NCBI RefSeq assembly: GCF_900172295.1
Contig: NZ_FWFL01000003.1
Span: forward strand, 62,001-126,000
DNA from: Roseovarius litorisediminis
GTDB taxonomy: Bacteria > Pseudomonadota > Alphaproteobacteria > Rhodobacterales > Rhodobacteraceae
DNA length: 64,000 bases
Reading direction: 5' to 3'
The notes beneath the pieces are model-generated. The model did not search any database. It was not told where the DNA came from and saw nothing but the letters and a program-made list of their open reading frames with translations. Positions 24,868-35,420 of the stretch are shown here, piece by piece. The position numbers were made by a program, and so were the translations under genes. Each line of letters opens with the position of its first letter. Position 1 is the stretch's first letter.

Positions 24868-25356
24868 TCAGATCGAGGCCAGCAAGGCCTCGCCGCCGGA
24901 AATTTCACAGGTACCAGGGCTTTCTTCGGCCTGAAGCACGGACACGGTGCCATCCTCGACCAGCATCGCATAACGTTTCGAGCGGCCCAGAAGCCCTGCG
25001 GGAGGCGCATCAAAATCCATTCCAATGGCTTTGGTAAAGCTGCTGTCGGCGTCGCCCAGCATGGTAATGCCTGCCTCGGTCGCGCCGGTGGCTTCGCCCC
25101 ATGTTTTCATTACGAATGGATCGTTGACGCTAAGGCAGATGATCTCGTCCACGCCTTTGGCGGCGAACTGATCCTTGTTGCGGACGAAACTGGGCACATG
25201 GGCGGAATGGCACGTGGGGGTGAAGGCGCCGGGGACGGCGAAAATCACCACCTTGCGGCCCTTGAGTTTATCGGCGAGGGCGACGCCCTGAGGCCCTTCA
25301 TCGCCCATTTGCAATAGGGTTGCATCGGGGAGTTTGTCGCCTTTGGAAATGGTCAT
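24868..25356 (-). CDS. Peroxiredoxin of the Prx5 type
   Basis: Thiol peroxidase of 162 residues reducing hydrogen peroxide and organic peroxides. The start at 25356 follows AGGGA. The peroxidatic motif VPGAFTPTCHSAHVPSF places the active Cys at residue 49; a second Cys near residue 151 (SPGTCEISGG) could resolve in the atypical 2-Cys manner. VNDPFVMKTWGEATGA and SKRYAMLVEDG are Prx5 blocks. The gene is alone, convergent with the TetR gene and divergent from the flavoprotein at 25448. Confidence 0.92.
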   Translation of the reverse strand: MTISKGDKLPDATLLQMGDEGPQGVALADKLKGRKVVIFAVPGAFTPTCHSAHVPSFVRNKDQFAAKGVDEIICLSVNDPFVMKTWGEATGATEAGITMLGDADSSFTKAIGMDFDAPPAGLLGRSKRYAMLVEDGTVSVLQAEESPGTCEISGGEALLASI

Positions 25357-25447
25357 GGTCGTTCCCTGTCTATCGTTTGCGTTTCCGGTGCGTGTAGATA
25401 TAGGGTCAGCGCGCATGCGTGACCATAAAAATTAAAGGGAGGGGCCG

Positions 25448-26653
25448 ATGCCCAGTGTTGTTGTGATAGGGGCCGGGCAGGCGGGATCGTCGCTTGTTGT
25501 GAAGCTGCGCAATGAGGGATTTGAGGGCCAGATCACGCTGATCGGTGAAGAGCCGGTACCGCCTTATCAGCGCCCGCCCTTGTCCAAGAAATACCTGCTG
25601 GGCGAGATGGAACTGGAGCGGCTGTTTCTGCGGCCTGAAAGTTTTTACGGCGAAAACGGGATTGATTTGCATCTGAACGAAGTGGTCAGCGGGATTGATC
25701 GTGACTCACATGAGGTCATCGTTGGCGATAAACGGGTGGCGTATGACCATCTGGTGCTGACCACGGGATCGGTGCCACGGCGCCTGCCGGCGGCGATCGG
25801 CGGGGATCTGGACGGTGTGTTTGTGGTGCGTGATTTGCACGACGTTGACACGATGGCGCCGGGGTTTGTGCCGGGGGCAAAGGTGCTGATTGTCGGCGGC
25901 GGATACATCGGGCTTGAGGCAGCAGCCGTGGCGGCCAGTAAGGGCCTGAATGTGGTGTTGGTCGAGATGGCCGAGCGGATCTTGCAGCGGGTCGCCGCAC
26001 CTGAGACATCGGATTATTTTCGCGCCTTGCACACCGGGCACGGTGTGGACATTCGCGAAGGCGTGGGGTTGGACCAGTTGTTGGGCGAGGATCACGTAAG
26101 TGGCGCGCGGTTAAGTGACGGCACTGAACTGGACGTTGATTTTGTGATTGTCGGCGTGGGTATTGCCCCGGCGACCGGGCTGGCCGAAAAAGCGGGCCTT
26201 GAGATTGAGAACGGCATCAAGGTGAATGCGTTGGGTCAGACCAGCGATCCGGCGATCTGGGCGGCGGGCGATTGTGCCTCGTTTCCACTGGGCGAGGGGC
26301 GCTGCCGTTTGGAAAGCGTGCCCAATGCAATTGATATGGCTGAATGTGTGGCCGTCAATATCATGGGCGCAGGCAAGGCCTATGTGCCGCAGCCGTGGTT
26401 CTGGTCGGATCAGTATGATGTGAAGCTGCAGATTGCCGGGCTGAACACCGGTTATGACCGGATCGTGAGCCGTGAAAGCGAGGGCGGTGTATCGTTCTGG
26501 TATTTCAAGGGCGATCAACTTCTGGCGGTGGACGCAGCCAATGACGCGCGGGCCTACATGGTGGGCAAGCGGCTGATTGATAACGGAAAAACGGCTGACC
26601 CCGCAGTTGTGGGTGATCCAAGTGCCGATCTGAAAGCCCTGTTGAAAGCGTGA
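25448..26653 (+). CDS. FAD/NAD-dependent ferredoxin (putidaredoxin/rubredoxin) reductase-like
   Basis: Flavoprotein of 401 residues that passes electrons from NAD(P)H to a small iron-sulfur protein. It has the FAD motif VIGAGQAGSS near the N-terminus, PPYQRPPLSKKYLLGE typical of putidaredoxin-reductase-like proteins, the second nucleotide motif VGGGYIGLEAAAVA (about 150), VGVGIAPATGLAE, and AAGDCASFP. There is no redox-active CxxxxC, which separates it from glutathione reductases. The gene ends in a GTGA overlap with rsmD. No ferredoxin or P450 gene is adjacent, so the partner is unknown. Confidence 0.9.
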   Translation: MPSVVVIGAGQAGSSLVVKLRNEGFEGQITLIGEEPVPPYQRPPLSKKYLLGEMELERLFLRPESFYGENGIDLHLNEVVSGIDRDSHEVIVGDKRVAYDHLVLTTGSVPRRLPAAIGGDLDGVFVVRDLHDVDTMAPGFVPGAKVLIVGGGYIGLEAAAVAASKGLNVVLVEMAERILQRVAAPETSDYFRALHTGHGVDIREGVGLDQLLGEDHVSGARLSDGTELDVDFVIVGVGIAPATGLAEKAGLEIENGIKVNALGQTSDPAIWAAGDCASFPLGEGRCRLESVPNAIDMAECVAVNIMGAGKAYVPQPWFWSDQYDVKLQIAGLNTGYDRIVSRESEGGVSFWYFKGDQLLAVDAANDARAYMVGKRLIDNGKTADPAVVGDPSADLKALLKA

Positions 26654-27207
26654 GGATCATTGGTGGTCAGCATCGCGGCCGGACGCTGGCATCCGTCGGC
26701 AAGGGCGATGCTGCGGCGCATCTGCGCCCCACGACCGACCGGGTGCGCGAAAGTCTGTTTAATGTTCTGGCCGGTGCGTACGGCGATCCGGTGACGGGTG
26801 CGCGGGTGCTGGACATATTCGCGGGCACCGGCGCGCTGGGGCTGGAGGCGCTGTCGCGCGGCGCCGAATTTGTGGGCTTTGTTGAGGATGGTCGCAAGGC
26901 GCAGGCGATTTTGCAGCAGAATATTAACCTGCTCCGGGCTGAGACGCAGACAAAACTGTTTCGCAAAGATGTGCGGCGGCTGGGCGAAAATCCGGGTGCG
27001 GCGTATGACCTGATCTTTCTTGATCCACCTTATGGCAAGGGTCTGGGCGAGGCGGCGATGGAGGCCGCACTTAGGGGCGGCTGGATTGCCGATGACGCGC
27101 TGATTGTCTGGGAAGAGAACACTGCCCTGGTAGTGCCCGAGGGGCTGTCCCTGCTGGAGGCGCGCAAATACGGGGATACGATGATTTCGTTTTTGGAGCG
27201 CAGTTAA
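26650..27207 (+). CDS. rsmD: 16S rRNA guanine-N2 (966) methyltransferase
   Basis: SAM-dependent methyltransferase of 185 residues that modifies G966 of 16S rRNA in the 30S subunit. It starts MRIIGGQHRGRTL, contains the RPTTDRVRESLFN signature, the SAM motif VLDIFAGTGALGLEALSRG (about 53-71) and the catalytic DPPY (125-128) in a YDLIFLDPPYGKG block. The GTG start overlaps the stop of the flavoprotein gene. Confidence 0.94.
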   Translation: MRIIGGQHRGRTLASVGKGDAAAHLRPTTDRVRESLFNVLAGAYGDPVTGARVLDIFAGTGALGLEALSRGAEFVGFVEDGRKAQAILQQNINLLRAETQTKLFRKDVRRLGENPGAAYDLIFLDPPYGKGLGEAAMEAALRGGWIADDALIVWEENTALVVPEGLSLLEARKYGDTMISFLERS

Positions 27208-27237
27208 CGCGAATGGGTTCGTAACGGCATCACGGGT

Positions 27238-27275
27238 AGCGCCCGATCTCCGCCATGGGCGGGCGCTGTTTCTTG
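27238..27275 (+). terminator. Terminator after rsmD
   Basis: AGCGCCCG (27238-27245) pairs with CGGGCGCT (27260-27267); the stem is followed by GTTTCTTG, a weak T-rich tail. It lies between the convergent rsmD and Ubi-hydroxylase genes. Confidence 0.6.
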
Positions 27276-27293
27276 TTGGGATGAATCTTCTTC

Positions 27294-28508
27294 TTAACCC
27301 CGCATCAAAGCGGGCAGATCACCCGTCAGTCCCGCCGCCTCGCGGATGAATTTGCGGCGTAGCCCCGGCATGGTGTTGAGCGCGCCCATGCCAAGATCGC
27401 GCGCGGCGCGCAGCAGGGGGTTATCGTTTGAGAACAACCGGTTGGTCAGGTCGGTGGCCATGGCCAGCGTGGCGGTGTCAAAGCGGCGCCATTGCTGGTA
27501 GCGGGCCAGAACATCCGCCGCGCCGATGTCTTCGCCGCGGTGTGTGGCCTCGTCGATAACCTGCGCCAAAGCACCCACGTCACGCAGCCCGGCATTCAGG
27601 CCTTGGCCCGCGATTGGGTGCATGCCGTGGGCCGCATCGCCGATCAGCACCAGCCGGTCGGCGATGAAGCTGTTGGCGACAGTCAGGCCAAGGGGGTAGG
27701 TAAAGCGTTTGCCGCGCAGGCTGATCTGGCCCAGAAAATCCCCAAAACGCGGGCGCAGGACCGCCATGAATTCCTCGTCCGAAAGGGTGGCGAACTGGGC
27801 GGCGGTCTCGTCTGTTTCGCTCCAGACGATCGAACTGACATTTCCGGGCAGGGGCAGGATGGCCAGCGGCCCCGGCGGCATGAAGAACTGATGGGCGATG
27901 CCATTGTGCGGCAGCTCGTGTTCGATGGCGGCGACAAGCGCAGTCTGACCATATCCCCAACCGGTGCGTTTGATGCCAGCGCGGGTGGCAGTGCCCGAGG
28001 CGCGCCCGTCCGAGCCGATCAGAACCCGGCCCGAGACGGTTTTACCCGAGACCAGGGTGACCGTCGCCCCCTGAGTGCTGGCTGCCTGAGCAACGACGAT
28101 GTCGTTGACCTGCGTGACCAGCGGCGCCCCATCCATCGCCTCAAGAAAGGCGCGGCGCAGATAGCGATCTTCCAGCATGTGACCCATCGGGCCTTCTTCG
28201 ATCTCTGCATGGTCGAAATGCAGGAAAAACGGCGAGGGGCCTTCACCGGCGCGGCCATCCGATACCTTGATTTCAAGCATAGGCTGACTGCGATCGGCTA
28301 CGCGCGACCAGATGCCGATATTGTCCAGAAGCCGCACCGAGGCCAACGCCAGTGCATAGGCGCGGCCATCAAAGTCATCGGTCTGGCGGGCACCTGTGCT
28401 GAGCGCGTCGATGACGGTGACGCTGTGGCCTGATCCGGCCAGAGCCAGGGCAAGAGCCGGGCCGTTGAGCCCGCCGCCCACGATCACGATATCGCTGTCA
28501 TATTCCAT
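27294..28508 (-). CDS. FAD-dependent ubiquinone biosynthesis hydroxylase (UbiH/UbiF type)
   Basis: Flavin monooxygenase of 404 residues that hydroxylates the ubiquinone ring. The ATG at 28508 begins MEYDSDIVIVGGGLNGPALALAL, which holds the FAD dinucleotide motif. The FDGRAYALALASVRLLDNIG stretch and the second FAD motif LIGDAAHGMHPIAGQGLNAGLRDV are UbiH/COQ6 family marks, and RVLIGSDGRASGTATRAGI is the DG motif. GAGAGG sits almost directly before the ATG, so a start a few codons upstream at 28544 remains possible. The ring position is not resolvable by eye. Confidence 0.88.
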   Translation of the reverse strand: MEYDSDIVIVGGGLNGPALALALAGSGHSVTVIDALSTGARQTDDFDGRAYALALASVRLLDNIGIWSRVADRSQPMLEIKVSDGRAGEGPSPFFLHFDHAEIEEGPMGHMLEDRYLRRAFLEAMDGAPLVTQVNDIVVAQAASTQGATVTLVSGKTVSGRVLIGSDGRASGTATRAGIKRTGWGYGQTALVAAIEHELPHNGIAHQFFMPPGPLAILPLPGNVSSIVWSETDETAAQFATLSDEEFMAVLRPRFGDFLGQISLRGKRFTYPLGLTVANSFIADRLVLIGDAAHGMHPIAGQGLNAGLRDVGALAQVIDEATHRGEDIGAADVLARYQQWRRFDTATLAMATDLTNRLFSNDNPLLRAARDLGMGALNTMPGLRRKFIREAAGLTGDLPALMRG

Positions 28509-28598
28509 ACCTCTCAATATCGGCAGTCGTGCGGGATTGTCCATGCGCCGTGCTGCCGCTACCGTTGGTTTTAACAAGATGACATGAAGGGGGCGGAT

Positions 28599-29927
28599 AT
28601 GAGCGATTGGCTTTATATGACGGCAGGGGATCTGGGCCGTGGGATAGGCGCAGGGGAAATTGATGCGCAAGCGCTGACCGAAACCTATCTGGAAGCGATT
28701 TCAGGGCATTCTGCCCGAGATCGGATTTATTCGGCGGTCACCGCAGAGCGGGCGCGGGCCGAGGCCGCGGCTGCGGGCGCGCGGGCGAAGGCCGGGCAAA
28801 GGCTTGGCCCTCTGGACGGCGTGCCGATCAGTTGGAAAGACCTGTTTGACAGCGCCGGCGTGGCAACCGAAGCGGGCAGTGCCCTGCTCAAGGGCCGGGT
28901 ACCGGGGCGCGATGCCGACGTGCTGCGTAATGCCACGGCGGCCGGATTGGTCTGTCTGGGCAAGACCCATATGAGTGAGCTGGCCTTTTCGGGGCTGGGG
29001 CTGAACCCGGTCACGGCCACGCCGCCTTGTGTAAATGATGCAGAGGCGGTGCCGGGGGGATCTTCTTCGGGGGCGGCGGCATCGGTTGCGTTCGGACTGG
29101 CGGCCTGCGGGATCGGGTCGGACACGGGCGGATCGGTGCGAATTCCATCGGCATGGAATGATCTGGTAGGGTTGAAAACCACCAGTGGGCGGGTGTCTTT
29201 GGGCGGGGTGGTGCCGCTGTGCGCAAGGTTCGATACGGTAGGCCCCTTGTCGCGCTCGGTCGAGGATTGTGCGCTGATTCTGGCAGCGCTGGAAGGCGGC
29301 AAGGCTGCGGATCTGCGTGGTGCCTCACTGAAAGGGGTGCGTCTGGCGGCCTTGCAGACCGTCGTGATGGACGATGTGCGTGACGCGCCTTTGGCAGGGT
29401 ATCGCAGTGCAGTAGAGAGGCTGCAGGCCGCAGGGGCCATTGTCGACAAACTCGACGCGCCGGAAGTGGCCGAGGCGATGCCCCTGTCGGGTATTTTGTT
29501 CACCGCCGAGGCCTATGGCACCTGGGGAGATGTGATCGAGGCCAGTCCGGACAAGATGTTCGCCCACATTCTGGAGCGGTTTCGCAGTGGCCGTGATTTC
29601 AAGGCCAGCGATTATGTGGCGGCTTGGCAGCGGCTGGACGCATTGCGCGCGGACTGGAACGCGCGGGTGGCAGGCTATGACGCGGTGATCATGCCGTCGG
29701 CCCCGATCTTGCCACCTGATGCCAGGCGGCTGATGGAGGATGAGGATTATTACCTGACCGAAAACCTGCTGGCGTTGCGCAATACCCGCGTTGGCAACCT
29801 GATGGGCCTGTGTGCCGTCAACCTGCCCACGGGTGTGCCAAGCTGTGGCATCATGTTGTGCGGCAAACCTACGCAGGAAGAAAGATTGCTGCGGGTGGCG
29901 AGTGCTGCCGAAGAGGCGCTGAGCTGA
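28599..29927 (+). CDS. Amidase-signature-family hydrolase
   Basis: Amidase of 442 residues with the Ser-cisSer-Lys catalytic set: Lys in PISWKDLFDSAG, and the signature GGSSSGAAASVAFGLAACGIGSDTGGSVRIPSAW. The ATG at 28599 follows AAGGGGG. The overall form resembles GatA-like free amidases rather than the tRNA amidotransferase subunit, because no gatB or gatC is adjacent. The substrate cannot be read. It is divergent from the Ubi hydroxylase. Confidence 0.88.
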   Translation: MSDWLYMTAGDLGRGIGAGEIDAQALTETYLEAISGHSARDRIYSAVTAERARAEAAAAGARAKAGQRLGPLDGVPISWKDLFDSAGVATEAGSALLKGRVPGRDADVLRNATAAGLVCLGKTHMSELAFSGLGLNPVTATPPCVNDAEAVPGGSSSGAAASVAFGLAACGIGSDTGGSVRIPSAWNDLVGLKTTSGRVSLGGVVPLCARFDTVGPLSRSVEDCALILAALEGGKAADLRGASLKGVRLAALQTVVMDDVRDAPLAGYRSAVERLQAAGAIVDKLDAPEVAEAMPLSGILFTAEAYGTWGDVIEASPDKMFAHILERFRSGRDFKASDYVAAWQRLDALRADWNARVAGYDAVIMPSAPILPPDARRLMEDEDYYLTENLLALRNTRVGNLMGLCAVNLPTGVPSCGIMLCGKPTQEERLLRVASAAEEALS

Positions 29928-30140
29928 GCCTGCCAGAGTAAAAATACCTGCGAGGCTGATTGCAATGTGCGTGCGGTCGGGATGTGCAAAGCAGGGCGTT
30001 CGGCATGTGATCCTCTGCGAACTGCCAAAAATGCCACAATAGCCATGTCAAGACATTGGTTTTGCTGGACCTGAGCGTCGGGCTTGGGTAGATTCGGGAC
30101 AAACGGGGCGATAACGATCCCGAAGTCTGAGGCAGTATTG

Positions 30141-31313
30141 ATGTTTCCCGAGCGGTTCTCGAACCTACCGGCCTACGCGTTTCCGCGCCTGCGGAGCTTG
30201 CTGGACGCCCACGCGCCCGGCGGCGAAGTGCTGCATATGACCATTGGCGAACCGAAACACGAATTTCCCCGCTGGATCGTTGATATCATTGCAGAAAACG
30301 CCGATGGCTTTGGCAATTATCCGGTCAATGAGGGCATGCCCGAACTGCTGGTCGCGATCACCGACTGGATCGAGCGGCGCTATGGCGTCACGCTGGACCC
30401 GCAGGCCAATGTAATGGCGCTGAATGGCACCCGAGAGGGGCTGTATAATGCGATGATGGCGCTGTGCCCGGAAACCAAGAGCGGTCAGCCCAAGGTGCTG
30501 ATCCCCAATCCGTTTTATCAGGTCTACATGGTGGCGGCCCTCAGTGTCGGGGCCGAGCCGGTGTTTTTGCATGCCACACGCGACACCGGATATCTGCCGG
30601 ATTTCAATACCTTGTCCCCCGATGAATTGAACCGGGTTGCGGTGGCTTATCTCTGCTCGCCGGGGAATCCGCAGGGCGCCGTGGCAAGCCGCGCCTATTG
30701 GGCCGATCTGATCGGATTGGCGGAGAAATACGATTTCAAGATTTTCGCGGATGAATGTTATTGCGAGATCTACCGCGATGTGCCCCCCGTGGGTGCGCTG
30801 GAAGTGGCGCGTGATCTGGGGGCCGATCCCGAGCGCGTGCTGAGCTTTCATTCGCTTTCCAAAAGGTCGAACCTGCCTGGGCTGCGCAGTGGCTTTGTGG
30901 CCGGCGGCCCGGAAAGCATCAAACGCATGAAGCAGTTGCGCAACTATGCAGGCAGCCCGCTTCCGATGCCGCTGCAGCACGCTGCGGCCAGGGTCTGGGC
31001 GGATGAAGAGCATGTGCGCGAAAATCGCCGACTGTATGGCGAGAAATATCTGATCGCCGATGAAATCATGGGGGACGTGCCCGGCTATCTGGGACCCGAG
31101 GCGGGATTTTTTCTGTGGTTGCCGGTGAAAAATGGCGAAGAAGCCGCGCTGCGGCTGTGGCGCAAGACCGGAGTGCGGGTGCTGCCCGGTGCTTATCTGA
31201 GCCGCGAGGCCGGGGGGGTTAACCCGGGTCAGAATTATATTCGGGTCGCGATGGTGGCCCCAAAAAACGAGATGGCGCAGGGGCTTATCCTGCTTCGCGA
31301 CTGTCTTTATTAA
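30141..31313 (+). CDS. PLP-dependent class I/II aminotransferase (DapC-like)
   Basis: Aminotransferase of 390 residues. The start MFPERFSNLPAYAFPRLRSLL, the TIGEPKHEFPRWIV segment and VNEGMPELLVAITDWIERRYG match the family annotated as succinyldiaminopimelate aminotransferase in alphaproteobacteria, which would place it in lysine and cell-wall precursor synthesis. PLP-site features are NGTREGLYNA, the aspartate in KIFADECYCEIY and the cofactor Lys in SFHSLSKRSNLPGLRSGF. ATG at 30141 replaces the longer frame from 30084. It lies 21 bases upstream of ftsK, perhaps co-transcribed. Confidence 0.87.
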   Translation: MFPERFSNLPAYAFPRLRSLLDAHAPGGEVLHMTIGEPKHEFPRWIVDIIAENADGFGNYPVNEGMPELLVAITDWIERRYGVTLDPQANVMALNGTREGLYNAMMALCPETKSGQPKVLIPNPFYQVYMVAALSVGAEPVFLHATRDTGYLPDFNTLSPDELNRVAVAYLCSPGNPQGAVASRAYWADLIGLAEKYDFKIFADECYCEIYRDVPPVGALEVARDLGADPERVLSFHSLSKRSNLPGLRSGFVAGGPESIKRMKQLRNYAGSPLPMPLQHAAARVWADEEHVRENRRLYGEKYLIADEIMGDVPGYLGPEAGFFLWLPVKNGEEAALRLWRKTGVRVLPGAYLSREAGGVNPGQNYIRVAMVAPKNEMAQGLILLRDCLY

Positions 31314-31334
31314 TAAGTGAGGACGAGGGAAAAG

Positions 31335-34205
31335 ATGGCTTATCAGACACGTGGGCGCGATCCTTTGCTAGACAGCAACATGGCCGAGGCGATTGAAAAG
31401 CGCGGCAAGGAGTTACTGGGTTTGGCGCTGGTTTTTCTGGGGGCGATGGCCGCGGCGATGATTGCATCGTACAGCCCTGATGATCCAAGCTGGATGTCAG
31501 CCACGGATGCCCCTGTGCAGAACTGGATGGGTCAGATCGGCGCCTCGATTGCGGCGCCGTTGTTCATGATTGTGGGCTGGGGGGCCTGGGGGCTGGCGAT
31601 TGTGCTGGGGGCCTGGGGCCTTCGGTTTACCCTTCACCGCGGCGAAGAGCGGGCTATTGGCCGGTTGATCTTTGCACCGATCTGGGTGGCTGTGCTGGCG
31701 CTTTATGCTTCGTCTCTGGCGCCAAGCCAGGAATGGGCCGCGACCCACAGCTTTGGTCTGGGTGGCCTGTTCGGTGACACCGTTCTGGGCACCGTTCTGG
31801 GCGTTCTGCCTATCAGCGCAGGACTGGGGCTCAAGCTGCTGTCGCTGGTGTTGGGCGTTGCTGTGCTGGTGTTGGGTGCTTTTGTTCTGGGCTTTACCAA
31901 GGTCGAACTTATGCGCATTGCGCGGTTCCTGATTGTGGGCGTGATCATGACCTATGCCGGGTTGATGACGCTACTGGGCAAAGGTGCCGTTGGGGCAACG
32001 CAGACTGCGCAGAGCCTGCAGGCAAAACTGGCCGAACGACGCGAACGTCGTGCTCAGGCCCGTGCCGAGGCTGATGAGATCGCCGCAGCGCATGCCGCTG
32101 TGCCAGAACCCCGTGTGCGCCGGGCTTCCATGGCAATTCCGATTGCCGAGGAACAGGATCATGGCATTGAAAAAACAGGCAGTCTGCTGGCGCGTATGCC
32201 CTCACTTCTGCGGCGTCCCGATGTGATGCCCGAACCTGAACTGGTGGAAACTGCCGATTTCGAGGGCGACGCTGATGCGCCCGGCGACGAGCGGATCAGT
32301 GCCAAGATTGCCGATGTGATCAAGGCCCGGGTACGTCAGACGCCTGCACTACGGGTTGAAAGCGTGGCACCGCTGACAAAAGGCCGCGGTCGTGGGCCCG
32401 ATCCGCTGCTGTTGAATTCCGGCCCCGCCGCCGGGTTGCCGCCCGAGCCGCCGCTGACCGCGCGTCATATGACGCCGGCCGGATCAGAGTTGAACGTGCC
32501 GGAAATGCCCGATGAATACCTCATCGAGGAGGATTACGAAGCGCAGGAGCCATACGATCAGGTGCGCATCCCCGTGGCAGAGCCCCGCAAAGTGGTGCAG
32601 CATGCCCCGCGCAAAGCCCCACAGCCTTCAACGCGCGCTTTGGCCGAAGCCCAACCGCGGCTGCAATTCGAAGAAAAGAACAGGATCGAGTACGAACTGC
32701 CGCCACTGAGCCTGCTGTCGAACCCGGTCAACATCCAGCGGCACCATCTGAGTGATGAGGCGCTCGAAGAAAACGCCCGCATGCTGGAAAACGTTTTGGA
32801 TGATTACGGGGTCAAGGGCGAGATCGTGTCGGTCCGCCCCGGTCCGGTTGTCACCATGTACGAACTTGAACCGGCCCCGGGCCTCAAGGCGTCGCGCGTG
32901 ATCGGTCTGGCCGACGATATCGCGCGTTCGATGTCGGCTTTGTCAGCACGGGTTTCTACCGTGCCGGGGCGTTCTGTGATCGGGATCGAGCTGCCGAATG
33001 AAAACCGCGAGATGGTGGGTTTCCGCGAAATCCTGTCAACGCGCGACTATGGGGATGGCAATCAAAAGCTGCCGCTGGCCTTGGGCAAGGATATCGGCGG
33101 CGATCCGATTGTGGCCAATCTGGCCAAAATGCCCCACCTGCTGATTGCCGGGACAACCGGATCGGGCAAGTCGGTGGCGATCAATACGATGATCCTGAGC
33201 CTGCTGTATAAACTGACGCCGGATGATTGCCGGATGATCATGATTGATCCCAAGATGCTGGAACTCAGCGTCTATGACGGGATTCCCCATCTGCTGAGCC
33301 CGGTCGTCACTGACCCGAAAAAGGCGGTTGTTGCCCTCAAATGGGTCGTCGCCGAAATGGAAGACCGCTATCGCAAGATGTCGAAAATGGGTGTGCGCAA
33401 CATCGACGGCTATAACGGCCGGGTTTACGAAGCGCTGTCCAAAAACGAGCTGTTCAGCCGCACGGTGCAGACCGGATTTGATGACGATACCGGCGAGCCG
33501 GTGTTCGAGACCGAAGAATTCATGCCCGAAAAGATGCCCTATATCGTGGTCATCGTTGACGAGATGGCCGATCTGATGATGGTGGCCGGCAAAGAGATCG
33601 AGGCCTGCATTCAGCGCCTTGCACAGATGGCACGTGCATCGGGTATTCATCTTATCATGGCCACGCAACGCCCCTCGGTGGATGTGATCACCGGGACGAT
33701 CAAGGCCAACTTTCCAACCCGGATCTCATTTCAGGTGACTTCGAAAATCGACAGTCGCACGATCCTTGGCGAAATGGGCGCCGAGCAACTGCTGGGCATG
33801 GGCGACATGTTGTATATGGCGGGTGGCGGCAAGATCACCCGTTGTCACGGGCCTTTTGTTTCGGATGAAGAAGTTGAAGAGGTGGTTAATAACCTCAAGG
33901 CGTACGGCCCGCCTGAATATGTGAACAGTGTTCTGAGCGGCCCGTCCGACGACAAGGCCGACAGTATCGATGCGGTGCTGGGGCTGAACACCGGTGGCAA
34001 TACTGATGGCGAGGACGCGCTGTACGATACGGCAGTAGCGATTGCGATCAAAGACCGTAAATGCAGCACCTCGTATATTCAGCGCAAACTGGCGATCGGG
34101 TACAACAAGGCCGCCCGTCTGGTAGAGCAGATGGAGGACGAAGGGATTGTCAGCGCCGCCAACCACGTTGGCAAACGCGAGATTCTGGTGCCCGAGCAGC
34201 AATAG
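31335..34205 (+). CDS. ftsK: DNA translocase FtsK
   Basis: Septal DNA pump of about 956 residues that clears chromosome ends from the division site and activates dif recombination. The ATG at 31335 follows GAGGG. Four to five N-terminal membrane segments (about 30-200) are followed by a charged linker (about 210-450), then the alpha-beta motor with Walker [16 protein letters not shown] (about 605-615), [14 protein letters not shown] sequence, [12 protein letters not shown] (Walker B), and [20 protein letters not shown]. The C-terminal gamma winged-helix domain ([28 protein letters not shown]) reads KOPS-type sites. All landmarks are intact. Confidence 0.96.
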   Translation: MAYQTRGRDPLLDSNMAEAIEKRGKELLGLALVFLGAMAAAMIASYSPDDPSWMSATDAPVQNWMGQIGASIAAPLFMIVGWGAWGLAIVLGAWGLRFTLHRGEERAIGRLIFAPIWVAVLALYASSLAPSQEWAATHSFGLGGLFGDTVLGTVLGVLPISAGLGLKLLSLVLGVAVLVLGAFVLGFTKVELMRIARFLIVGVIMTYAGLMTLLGKGAVGATQTAQSLQAKLAERRERRAQARAEADEIAAAHAAVPEPRVRRASMAIPIAEEQDHGIEKTGSLLARMPSLLRRPDVMPEPELVETADFEGDADAPGDERISAKIADVIKARVRQTPALRVESVAPLTKGRGRGPDPLLLNSGPAAGLPPEPPLTARHMTPAGSELNVPEMPDEYLIEEDYEAQEPYDQVRIPVAEPRKVVQHAPRKAPQPSTRALAEAQPRLQFEEKNRIEYELPPLSLLSNPVNIQRHHLSDEALEENARMLENVLDDYGVKGEIVSVRPGPVVTMYELEPAPGLKASRVIGLADDIARSMSALSARVSTVPGRSVIGIELPNENREMVGFREILSTRDYGDGNQKLPLALGKDIGGDPIVANLAKMPHLLIAGTTGSGKSVAINTMILSLLYKLTPDDCRMIMIDPKMLELSVYDGIPHLLSPVVTDPKKAVVALKWVVAEMEDRYRKMSKMGVRNIDGYNGRVYEALSKNELFSRTVQTGFDDDTGEPVFETEEFMPEKMPYIVVIVDEMADLMMVAGKEIEACIQRLAQMARASGIHLIMATQRPSVDVITGTIKANFPTRISFQVTSKIDSRTILGEMGAEQLLGMGDMLYMAGGGKITRCHGPFVSDEEVEEVVNNLKAYGPPEYVNSVLSGPSDDKADSIDAVLGLNTGGNTDGEDALYDTAVAIAIKDRKCSTSYIQRKLAIGYNKAARLVEQMEDEGIVSAANHVGKREILVPEQQ

Positions 34206-34748
34206 GGTGTTTCGCGTTCAATGTGCTGCGCCCGGTAACTTTGATTCCTTTGCAGCATGAACTGCCGCGAGAAACGCCGAGCATGCACGTGATCTTGGCC
34301 TTTTGCTGCAGTTCAAGTTTACCATCCCGCGCGGGTTCAAGGCCGCAGGCCGCCGCGCATCGACGGGCCGCCCCCCGGCACGGCGATTCGGCTGAGGCTG
34401 GGCGCAATGCTATGATTTGGTTCGGATTTGGCTGGCATAAAGCGCTGCAAGGCCAGCGTTGGATCGCCCTGCCGCAGCCCGTCGATACGCGTCTTGTTTC
34501 TCAACCCGCCAAAGGCAGAAAAAAGGTCATTTGCCATCACTACTCGGCAGTTCAGGAACGGCCGAAAAGGGCTCAGAGCGGGCATTTTCTGCTATCTCGC
34601 ATTTCCTGAAATTCACCAGAAAACTGCCTCCACATCAGGACGCGTTATCGGATATCAAGCGGCATGTTATTGCCAGTCTGGATGCGCGTGCCCATTTCAT
34701 AAGGCGAACAGGATGCAATACCTTGCAAAAAGGCTTAGATCAGAGGCT
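34206..34748. other. 543-bp intergenic stretch between ftsK and lolA, no feature seen
   Basis: Open frames here, including one that runs into lolA from 34428, have no protein-like composition and no ribosome site. I see no T-tailed hairpin, operator dyad or RNA gene. The lolA promoter must lie in its last part. Confidence 0.4.
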
Positions 34749-35354
34749 ATGAAATTTATGCGTATCTTGATGGTTCCCGCGCTTCTTGCGGCAATGGCGG
34801 TACCGGCTGCGGCTGAGAAGCTGTCGCTGAGTGCCTTGTCGAGCTATCTTAACAGTCTCGGGACGGCGGCGGGCAAGTTCACCCAGATCAACGAAGACGG
34901 CACAATCAGCACTGGACGGATTCTGATCAAGCGTCCGGGACGGGTCCGGTTTGAATATGACCCGCCAGAGCAGGCCCTGGTGGTGGCCGATGGCAATTCG
35001 GTTGGTATTATTGACCCTAAATCGAACACCGGGACCGAGGCCTATCCGCTTCACCGTACGCCGTTATCTATCATTCTGGCGCACAACGTCGATCTGACGC
35101 GGACGCGCATGGTGACAGGCCACACAAGCGATGACAAAACAACCACCGTGCGGGCGCAAGACCCGGACAATCCCGAATACGGCAGCATCGATCTGATATT
35201 TACCGGTGGCCCGGTCGAACTGCGCCAATGGGTGATCCATGACGGCAATGGCGGTCAGACAACAGTTATTCTTGGCGACCTCACCAAGGGGGTGCGCCTG
35301 AGTGACGAGCAATTTGTCATCCCCGGGATTGGCGTAAGCGAAGTAGAGCGCTGA
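34749..35354 (+). CDS. lolA: Outer-membrane lipoprotein carrier LolA
   Basis: Periplasmic chaperone of 201 residues that moves lipoproteins from LolCDE to the outer membrane. The ATG at 34749 begins a clear signal peptide (MKFMRILMVPALLAAMAVPAAA, cleavage near residue 22). The mature protein has the LolA half-barrel pattern: LNSLGTAAGKFTQINEDGTISTGRILIKRPGR is split across strands, then VRFEYDPPEQALVVADGNSV and DLIFTGGPVELRQWVIHD. The order ftsK-lolA is a common alphaproteobacterial arrangement, although 543 bases separate them here. Confidence 0.93.
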   Translation: MKFMRILMVPALLAAMAVPAAAEKLSLSALSSYLNSLGTAAGKFTQINEDGTISTGRILIKRPGRVRFEYDPPEQALVVADGNSVGIIDPKSNTGTEAYPLHRTPLSIILAHNVDLTRTRMVTGHTSDDKTTTVRAQDPDNPEYGSIDLIFTGGPVELRQWVIHDGNGGQTTVILGDLTKGVRLSDEQFVIPGIGVSEVER

Positions 35355-35420
35355 GGGACATTCGCCCAAAGACCCTACAACGCGGTTAAATGTGGCAGCC
35401 AGGCTGAGCAACCGGGTCGG

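Noticed and set aside
34428-34748. N-terminal extension of lolA from 34428
   Set aside because: The extension is basic and Cys-rich and lies before a proper signal peptide; LolA must start at its signal sequence at 34749.
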